Shown here one piece after another: positions 8,264 through 13,264 of a DNA stretch of 17,450 bases. The position numbers and the translations under genes were made by a program. This stretch comes from Clostridiales bacterium (GTDB lineage: Bacteria; Bacillota_A; Clostridia; Saccharofermentanales; Saccharofermentanaceae). Location: contig JAILHZ010000161.1 in NCBI GenBank assembly GCA_024695545.1, forward strand, positions 1-17,450, given 5' to 3'. Every line of letters begins with the position of its first letter. Position 1 is the stretch's first letter. The notes under the pieces were generated by a model. The model was not told the DNA's origin. It ran no database searches and was given only the letters and a program-made list of their open reading frames with translations.

Positions 8264-8286
8264 GTCATTTTAGCCCGTGATATGAT
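8258..8286 (+). promoter_or_regulatory. Promoter of the structured RNA gene
   Basis: TTGCGC (8258-8263), a 17-base spacer and TATGAT (8281-8286), with TGA directly before the -10 as a TGn extension. Transcription would start about six to seven bases later at G8292/G8293, exactly where the closing helix of the RNA begins. Confidence 0.7.
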
Positions 8287-8291
8287 GATTT

Positions 8292-8549
8292 GGATGGCAA
8301 ATACTGTGAAGTCAGGAGGTAAAAAGCCCATAAGTGTGTGTCTGGCATATATTTATGCTTATGTGAGTTGAGTATATTTCTATGCTTTTGAAGGGCTTTT
8401 GATTCAAGCGTGATGGCAAAAACAGCCAGTACTTAGCCTGCTTTCCGGGGATGTATCTCGTTCACTATGACATCCTGCCTGCAGGGCTCCTTCTAGGTTT
8501 TGGGGTTGTTTTAGATGGTTGAAACAGAGCGACACAGTATTTGCCATCC
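8292..8549 (+). ncRNA. Highly structured stand-alone RNA, family not identified (raiA-type RNA is one candidate)
   Basis: No protein frame fills this stretch, but the folding signal is strong. The ends form a perfect 17-bp helix, GGATGGCAAATACTGTG (8292-8308) with 8533-8549. Inside are AAAAGCCC (8322-8329) with GGGCTTTT (8393-8400), CATAAG (8329-8334) with CTTATG (8358-8363), AAAACAGCC (8419-8427) with GGTTGTTTT (8504-8512, one G-U), AGCCTGC (8435-8441) with GCAGGGCT (8481-8488, one bulge) and GGATGT (8449-8454) with ACATCC (8470-8475). These are nested and give a branched fold with two main arms. Its own extended -10 promoter and an intrinsic terminator at 8571-8604 flank it. It lacks tmRNA, RNase P, SRP and T-box signature sequences as far as I can tell. 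Size and complexity would suit the raiA motif of Clostridia, but I cannot confirm that by eye. Confidence 0.75.
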
Positions 8550-8570
8550 TTAGAAAACCTTGGATAAACG

Positions 8571-8604
8571 AAAGGCTGCCTCTTTGAGACAGCCTTTTTC
8601 TTTT
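8571..8604 (+). terminator. Intrinsic terminator of the structured RNA gene, possibly bidirectional
   Basis: AAAGGCTG (8571-8578) pairs with CAGCCTTT (8590-8597). CTC (8580-8582) pairs with GAG (8586-8588) beyond a single c-a mismatch, and a three-base loop closes it. TTTTTCTTTT follows at 8595-8604. On the minus strand the same hairpin lies about 20 bases past the stop of the COG0523 gene and could end that operon too, though the T tract on that side is interrupted. Confidence 0.85.
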
Positions 8605-8624
8605 GCAATTTTTATGGCTTTCCC

Positions 8625-9740
8625 TTACAGTCCGAAAAGCACTTTTACCGCTTCTTTATCGACCTTGGAACCGATGACGCAGAGCTTGCCGGTGACGTCT
8701 GCCGCGCCGGTTCTTACATCTGCTTCGCCCGGTACATAGTCGAAGTGGATCCAGTTGCCGTCTTCGCCGGCAACGATGCCCTTGGCACGGAGGATCATGC
8801 CGAAATCCCCGCTGTCGAGCTCTTCGAGTGCTGCCTTGACTGCCGCCTCGGAGAAGGACTTTGAGGTCTCGAATCCGATGGAATCGAAGACTTCGTCTGC
8901 GTGGTGATGACCCTCGTGATCATGGTCATGATCGTGGCAGCCGCATGTGCAGTCCGGACCGTGATCGTGATGATGTTCATGCTCGTGGTCATGATGGTGT
9001 TCATGCTCGTGGTCGTGATCATAATGGTGCTCGTGCTCTTCATGGTCGTGATGGTGATGCTCATGCTCATGGTCGTGATCATGGTGATGATGGTGGTGAT
9101 GCGCATGCTCTTCCGCTTCAAGAAGTGCCGCTGCCATGTCATCTGCGGTGAGCGGGTTCTCGATCGCCTCTCTGATCTGTGTGCCGGAGAGCTGCTCCCA
9201 CGGTGTGGTGATGATCTGGGAGTGGTCGTTGATCTCACGGATCAGATCGATCGCGGTGTCGAGCTTGCCCTGGGCGATGTTACCTGTACGGGACAGGATG
9301 ATGGTGCCGGCGTACTTGATCTGGTTCTCATAGAACTCCTTGAAGTTCTTCAGGTAGATCTTGCACTTGCTTGCGTCGATAACGGTAACGGTGCCGCAGA
9401 CCTCGGTCCCCTCGACCTTCTCAACAGCGGCGACTACGTCAGAGAGTTTGCCGACGCCGGAGGGCTCGATGAGGATACGGTCCGGAGCGTACTTGTCGAT
9501 GACTTCCTTCAGTGCGGTGCCGAAGTCACCTACGAGGGAGCAGCAGATACAGCCGGAGTTCATCTCGGTGATCTCGATGCCGGCTTCCTTCAGGAATCCG
9601 CCGTCGATACCGATCTGACCGAACTCGTTCTCGATGAGGACGAGCTTCTGTCCGTTATAGCCGTCTGCGATGAGCTTCTTGATGAGTGTGGTCTTTCCGG
9701 CACCTAAGAATCCGGAGAAGATATCTACTTTTGTTGCCAT
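8625..9740 (-). CDS. COG0523 (CobW/P47K) GTPase metallochaperone with very His-rich region
   Basis: A 371-residue G3E-family GTPase predicted to deliver a metal, most likely zinc, to target proteins in the cytoplasm. The Walker A motif GFLGAGKTT is at 10-18, the family-defining GCICC metal motif at 63-67, the switch/base region LIEPSG at 89-94 and an LSRT sequence in place of NKxD at 148-151. Residues 211-279 are an insert of alternating His, Asp and Glu containing 38 histidines plus a CTCGC cluster (263-267), placed between the GTPase and a CobW C-terminal domain (about 283-371). AGAAGG upstream supports the ATG at 9740. It follows the second GTPase gene by 45 bases in the same operon. Known relatives are often Zur-regulated, but no clear Zur box was recognised here. 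Confidence 0.92.
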   Translation of the reverse strand: MATKVDIFSGFLGAGKTTLIKKLIADGYNGQKLVLIENEFGQIGIDGGFLKEAGIEITEMNSGCICCSLVGDFGTALKEVIDKYAPDRILIEPSGVGKLSDVVAAVEKVEGTEVCGTVTVIDASKCKIYLKNFKEFYENQIKYAGTIILSRTGNIAQGKLDTAIDLIREINDHSQIITTPWEQLSGTQIREAIENPLTADDMAAALLEAEEHAHHHHHHHDHDHEHEHHHHDHEEHEHHYDHDHEHEHHHDHEHEHHHDHGPDCTCGCHDHDHDHEGHHHADEVFDSIGFETSKSFSEAAVKAALEELDSGDFGMILRAKGIVAGEDGNWIHFDYVPGEADVRTGAADVTGKLCVIGSKVDKEAVKVLFGL

Positions 9741-9785
9741 GTGATTTACCTTCTTTCAAAAGTGATTGTCAAAACAAAGAAGACA

Positions 9786-10736
9786 TCAGCTGAAATAGAT
9801 GATGTCGTTATCCGGCGCGTCCGTGAGTGCGAAGTTCTCTACCTGAAGGCACGGGATCGCCACAGGTGTTCCCTGGGAATCATCCCGGAAGAACCCGATC
9901 CGGCCGGTGACCTTGAGCCACTTGCCCTCGGGAAAACCGCCTCTGACCTTGTGAAGGCAGAGAAGGGAGATCATGCCGATGTCGTTGGCGCAGCAGGTAT
10001 AGGCTTTTCTCTGGAGTACGAAAGCTTCCTTTCTGTGCTCTCTCATGAGGGTGGCCTCGCCGGTCACGGTGATACGCTTGCCGTTATATCTCTGGACGTT
10101 GTCGAGCGCATCGGTGTAGAAGAGACCGAAGTCGTCAGGTGCGATGACGCACGGATCGTCGTCGAGATTGTAGGGGAGGAAGTCCCCGATATCGATCATG
10201 TTTCCGTCCATATCGAAGAAGGACAGATTCATGGCGGGGTTCAGTGATTTTACCGAACCGCGGAGCTTAGGTATGTTGTTTACTTCCGGATCAACGCGGT
10301 TGAAGATGACGTTGTCGCAGAAGCGGTAGTAGTCCGCGAACATGGTCTGCATGTTGCGGTAATAGTCATTGTAGGTGGAGGCGTCCACGATCGTGATCGC
10401 GGCGGCCAGAGCCCAGCGGTCGGGCACATCGACCTCGTCGAAGAACTTCGCCGGGGAAACAGATCCGTTCCACTCGATGAGGACTACGTCCGGATGGAAC
10501 TGGAAATCAAGGTTGAATGTATTCGCCCTTGTAATCTCTTCGGTCTCGGCAGACACGATCTTCAGGGCCTTGCAGGGCGGTTCGCCCTCGGTGGGAAACT
10601 CGACTTCGCCTTCTTCGGTAAGAAGGACGAGGACTCTTTTGTCGGAAAAACTTCCATCACGAAGCCAGGAAAGAATAAATGATGTCTTTCCGCTGTCGAG
10701 AAACCCTGTAAAGAAATAAACTAAGCAATCTTCCAT
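9786..10736 (-). CDS. Divergent COG0523-like GTPase fused to a YcgQ/DUF1980-type C-terminal domain
   Basis: A 316-residue protein. The N-terminal part (about 1-190) is a G3E-type GTPase: Walker A GFLDSGKTS (11-19), IEWNG (87-91) in place of the usual IEPSG, and NRVD (146-149) as the base-recognition motif. It lacks the GCxCC metal motif. The C-terminal part (about 205-316) runs from YNGKRITVTGE through FVLQRKAYTCCANDIG (239-254) to GKWLKVTGRIGF and IPCLQVENF. It closely follows the C-terminal pattern of YcgQ/TIGR03943 proteins, including the Cys-Cys pair (C248, C249). Those proteins are usually separate, membrane-anchored and encoded near a DUF318 permease and a COG0523 GTPase. Here that domain is joined to the GTPase and has no membrane segment. 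No clear SD precedes the ATG at 10736. It is the first gene of the two-gene unit. Confidence 0.8.
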   Translation of the reverse strand: MEDCLVYFFTGFLDSGKTSFILSWLRDGSFSDKRVLVLLTEEGEVEFPTEGEPPCKALKIVSAETEEITRANTFNLDFQFHPDVVLIEWNGSVSPAKFFDEVDVPDRWALAAAITIVDASTYNDYYRNMQTMFADYYRFCDNVIFNRVDPEVNNIPKLRGSVKSLNPAMNLSFFDMDGNMIDIGDFLPYNLDDDPCVIAPDDFGLFYTDALDNVQRYNGKRITVTGEATLMREHRKEAFVLQRKAYTCCANDIGMISLLCLHKVRGGFPEGKWLKVTGRIGFFRDDSQGTPVAIPCLQVENFALTDAPDNDIIYFS

Positions 10737-10789
10737 AACTAGTATTTTCTTATTTCACAGAAAGTTTTTCAAGCGTTAAAATTCATAAA

Positions 10790-10819
10790 TTGAACTTACA
10801 ATTTCAGGCATAGTATAAT
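10790..10819 (+). promoter_or_regulatory. Promoter of the EAL-domain gene
   Basis: TTGAAC (10790-10795), an 18-base spacer and a perfect TATAAT (10814-10819). Transcription would begin near 10826. The in-frame ATG at 10818 overlaps the -10 box and so cannot be the translation start from this promoter. Confidence 0.75.
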
Positions 10820-10860
10820 GATTTATAACAATAATCAGGTTTTCCATACAGAGTACAAGG

Positions 10861-10880
10861 AAGGAGGGTCCGTTGCTTTG
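10861..10880 (+). promoter_or_regulatory. Ribosome binding site deciding a TTG start
   Basis: AAGGAGGG (10861-10868) lies nine bases before TTG (10878-10880), the ideal distance. No ATG or GTG occurs at suitable spacing. This selects TTG as the start of the EAL gene. Confidence 0.7.
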
Positions 10881-12851
10881 GTAGATATCCTGTCGATCCA
10901 TGTCGCTTTTCTGCTTTTTGAATCGATATTCTGCTTTATTGCAGCGTTCCTCTGTGCGCTGAAAAACAGCCGTGACAAGAAGTCCAGCGTCGTGGTCACG
11001 CTTTTGAATATCATGGCGGGACTTCTTCTCTTTTTCGATTTCTTCGCATATGTTTCCGATGGCAGGGAAGGGGCTTTCTTCTGTATCGCAGAACGAGCAT
11101 CCAACCTGGTGGTATTCCTTCTCTGCGACCTCTTCCTGGGCGGAGTGGTCGTTTACACCTGTATAGTGCTTTTCGGAAAGTTCAGCGTAAGACGGGACGC
11201 CCCGACGAGGATACGGAACATTCTGGTCCTTGCAATCGCCGTTGTCGGCATGGTGATGGTCATTGTATCCCAGTTCACCAATCTCTACTATGCGATCGAT
11301 GAAGCGAATAACTATAAGCGCGGAGAGTATTTCCCGCTGTCGGGCTTCATCGCGATCTTCGGCATGTGTTTTATCTTTTCGATCCTGATCCAGTACAGGA
11401 AGAGGATCGCTCTGAACCGCTTCCTCGCGCTCTGTTCCTACTTCCTGCTTCCGATCCTGGGTGCATTCCTGCAGTTCTTTTTCTTCGGATTCGCATACAT
11501 GGATATCGGCATCGCGCTGTCGGTCAATATCATGTTCGTCGAGAACATCGTGCATCAGAACCAGCAGATCCGTGTCGCGGCGAGGACGGACTTCCGTACC
11601 GGCGTGGCCAATGAGAGCAGCTGTATCGAGTGGCTCCGGAATCTGACCGGGAAGCCGGAGATCCTGAAATACGCGGCGATCAGCTTCGATATCTACCGGT
11701 TCTCCGCCATCAACCGCAAGTACGGCGCGGAAACCGGAAACAAGGTGCTGACGACATATACGGAGGCGATTGCCGACAACCTGTCGGATGAGGAGATCCT
11801 CGGAAGACAGTACGGCGACCAGTTTATCGCCATTATCCTGAAAAAGAAACTGCCGGAATTCCTGGTAAAGCTTTCTGAAGTGAGGATCGGTTTTACGGAT
11901 GATTCGGGAAATTCTTATGAGGAGCATCTTTCCGCGAGAGCCGGCGTATATGAGGTCGATAAGATGGATATCATCGCAGAGGATGTTATCACTTACGCCA
12001 ATACGGCACTCGAGCATACACGGAGAGTCTCCGCCCACCCCGTTACGTACATGACCCGCGAACTGATGGATGAGATCGAGGAGCAGAAGCGCTTTGAGCT
12101 GATGATCCGTAAAGGTCTGGAAAACGGGGAATTTGAGCCGTATTACCAGCCGAAGGTCAACTGCCGGACGAACACGCTCTGCGGTGCGGAAGCGCTTGCC
12201 CGCTGGAAGCATGACGGGAAGATCATCCACCCGAGTGAGTTTATCCATGTTATGGAGAGAAATGACTCGATCTGCGAACTCGACCTTCTGATGCTCCGGA
12301 AGATCTGTAAGGATATCTCGAAGTGGCTGGAGGAGGGAATCTCTGTTCCTCCGATCTCCATCAACTTCTCGAGAAGAAATCTGGCAGATCCGGATCTGGC
12401 GGCAACGATCGACAGGATCGTCACTGAGAGCGGCGTGCCTAAGTTCATGATCGAGATCGAGATCACGGAAACGACGGATGAGTTCCCGATCTCTGTCATG
12501 AAGAAATTTGTTGATGGCTTAAAGGAAAGAGGCTTCAGCTCTTCGATCGATGATTTCGGAAGCGCGAACTCTTCGATGGCCGTCCTCCGCGAGATCTCCT
12601 TTGACACCGTAAAGATCGACAAGGGCTTTATCGATCACGACCATTCGAAAGACCGGGCGATCCTCGACCACATCATAAAGATGGCACGGTCGATCGGTCT
12701 GAAGATCGTCGCCGAGGGCGTCGAACTGGAGAACCAGGTAGAGACGCTCAAGTCGCTGGGCGCCGAGATCATTCAAGGCTATTACTATGACTGTCCGCTT
12801 CCGAAAGAGGAGATGGCCGACCGTCTCAAGAATCCAATCTACAAAAAGTGA
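10878..12851 (+). CDS. Membrane-anchored degenerate GGDEF-EAL protein, probable c-di-GMP phosphodiesterase
   Basis: A 657-residue protein from a TTG start. The first roughly 225 residues hold about six membrane segments with no recognised sensor name. Residues about 235-395 are a GGDEF-like domain whose active site reads RQYGDQF (310-316), so cyclase activity should be lost. The EAL domain (about 405-655) keeps the catalytic set: EAL (438-440), N496 in SINFSR, E528 and E531 in EITE, DDFG (558-561), K579 in VKIDKGF, E613 in VAEGVE and Q633 in IQGYYY. It should therefore hydrolyse c-di-GMP to pGpG, with the GGDEF part as a regulatory module. It stands alone under its own promoter, divergent from the metallochaperone genes. 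Longer in-frame starts at 10818 are rejected because they overlap the promoter. Confidence 0.9.
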   Translation: MVDILSIHVAFLLFESIFCFIAAFLCALKNSRDKKSSVVVTLLNIMAGLLLFFDFFAYVSDGREGAFFCIAERASNLVVFLLCDLFLGGVVVYTCIVLFGKFSVRRDAPTRIRNILVLAIAVVGMVMVIVSQFTNLYYAIDEANNYKRGEYFPLSGFIAIFGMCFIFSILIQYRKRIALNRFLALCSYFLLPILGAFLQFFFFGFAYMDIGIALSVNIMFVENIVHQNQQIRVAARTDFRTGVANESSCIEWLRNLTGKPEILKYAAISFDIYRFSAINRKYGAETGNKVLTTYTEAIADNLSDEEILGRQYGDQFIAIILKKKLPEFLVKLSEVRIGFTDDSGNSYEEHLSARAGVYEVDKMDIIAEDVITYANTALEHTRRVSAHPVTYMTRELMDEIEEQKRFELMIRKGLENGEFEPYYQPKVNCRTNTLCGAEALARWKHDGKIIHPSEFIHVMERNDSICELDLLMLRKICKDISKWLEEGISVPPISINFSRRNLADPDLAATIDRIVTESGVPKFMIEIEITETTDEFPISVMKKFVDGLKERGFSSSIDDFGSANSSMAVLREISFDTVKIDKGFIDHDHSKDRAILDHIIKMARSIGLKIVAEGVELENQVETLKSLGAEIIQGYYYDCPLPKEEMADRLKNPIYKK

Positions 12852-12882
12852 AAAGAGCGATGCGGCTTCTTCCGCAAACGTG

Positions 12883-12911
12883 GTGACCGCAGGGTGCTTT
12901 TATGCTAAAAT
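12883..12911 (+). promoter_or_regulatory. Predicted promoter of the MgtC-like/GH3 operon
   Basis: GTGACC (12883-12888), a 17-base spacer and TAAAAT (12906-12911) with TGC directly upstream as a TGn extension. It sits 31 bases after the EAL gene stop. A small TGCGG...CCGCA hairpin (12861-12876) precedes it and may be a weak end signal for the EAL transcript. Confidence 0.5.
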
Positions 12912-12955
12912 GTGACGAGGAAAAAGTGATTTTGTAATAGAGGAGTCGTATCAGG

Positions 12956-13264
12956 GTGGAAGCAGTCTTTAGTTATCTGAAAGAGTTTAACTTCGCATCC
13001 GTTGTGGTACGGCTTTTGCTTGCGATGACATCCGGTGCGCTCATCGGTCTTGCCGTCGGCGCCGGTTTCTATGAGGGCGCGATCCTCGGTACGGCTCTGG
13101 TGCTTATCGCCCAGACTCTTTTTTTCAAACTGGGCAGCAAGATCGCCCACAATGAAGCTTTCCAGATCCTTCTGCAGTATAACGACAAGAACGCACTTAA
13201 TGACGCCCGAAAAGCACCGGTAACGGTGCTTTTGACTAGGAAAAAGGAGAAAGAGAAACAATGA
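12956..13264 (+). CDS. Short MgtC/SapB-like membrane protein, apparently internally deleted (possible gene remnant)
   Basis: A 102-residue GTG-start frame with GAGGAG (12940-12945) ten bases upstream. Two hydrophobic segments are visible. The first, VVVRLLLAMTSGALIGL (about 16-32), matches the first membrane helix of MgtC/SapB proteins, which normally continues with ERE and some 80 more residues. It is instead followed at once by AVGAGFYEGAILGTALVLI, which resembles the last membrane helix of the same family (GLAVGAGFY...). The junction falls at a short shared IGL, as expected of an in-frame deletion. The C-terminal cytosolic domain is also cut short, ending inside a strong hairpin. It may be a decaying gene or a maintained small membrane protein; an intact frame and RBS argue for the latter. 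Its stop overlaps the GH3 start by four bases (ATGA). Confidence 0.55.
   Translation: MEAVFSYLKEFNFASVVVRLLLAMTSGALIGLAVGAGFYEGAILGTALVLIAQTLFFKLGSKIAHNEAFQILLQYNDKNALNDARKAPVTVLLTRKKEKEKQ
13210..13233 (+). terminator. Perfect 10-bp hairpin just before the GH3 gene (terminator or attenuator)
   Basis: AAAAGCACCG (13210-13219) and CGGTGCTTTT (13224-13233) are exact inverted copies around a GTAA tetraloop. The A-tract/T-tract shape is that of a weak intrinsic terminator. It lies within the last codons of the MgtC-like frame and 27 bases before the GH3 start, so it may limit read-through into GH3 or protect processed mRNA. Only four T residues follow the stem, so termination would be partial. 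Confidence 0.5.

Noticed and set aside
8076..8291. Riboswitch or T-box leader before the MATE operon
   Set aside because: No T-box, SAM, guanidine, purine or other recognised aptamer core was seen in the leader of about 115 bases.
8292..8549. Retron msr-msd RNA (inverted ends a1/a2)
   Set aside because: The closing helix resembles a1/a2, but no reverse transcriptase gene is next to it, and it has its own terminator.
8901..9707. Hydrophobic Met/Val-rich open frame on the plus strand (268 codons)
   Set aside because: It is the reverse complement of the His-rich repeat of the COG0523 gene (CAT/CAC/GAT codons read as ATG/GTG/ATC). Membrane-like composition is an artefact.
10818..10877. ATG start of the EAL gene at 10818
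   Set aside because: The ATG overlaps the TATAAT box. The TTG at 10878 has an ideal SD.
10776..12248. 490-codon open frame on the minus strand opposite the EAL gene
   Set aside because: It is the antisense of a clearly conserved GGDEF/EAL coding region. Its product is low-complexity His/Asp/Arg sequence without a domain, a normal by-product of codon bias in this genome.
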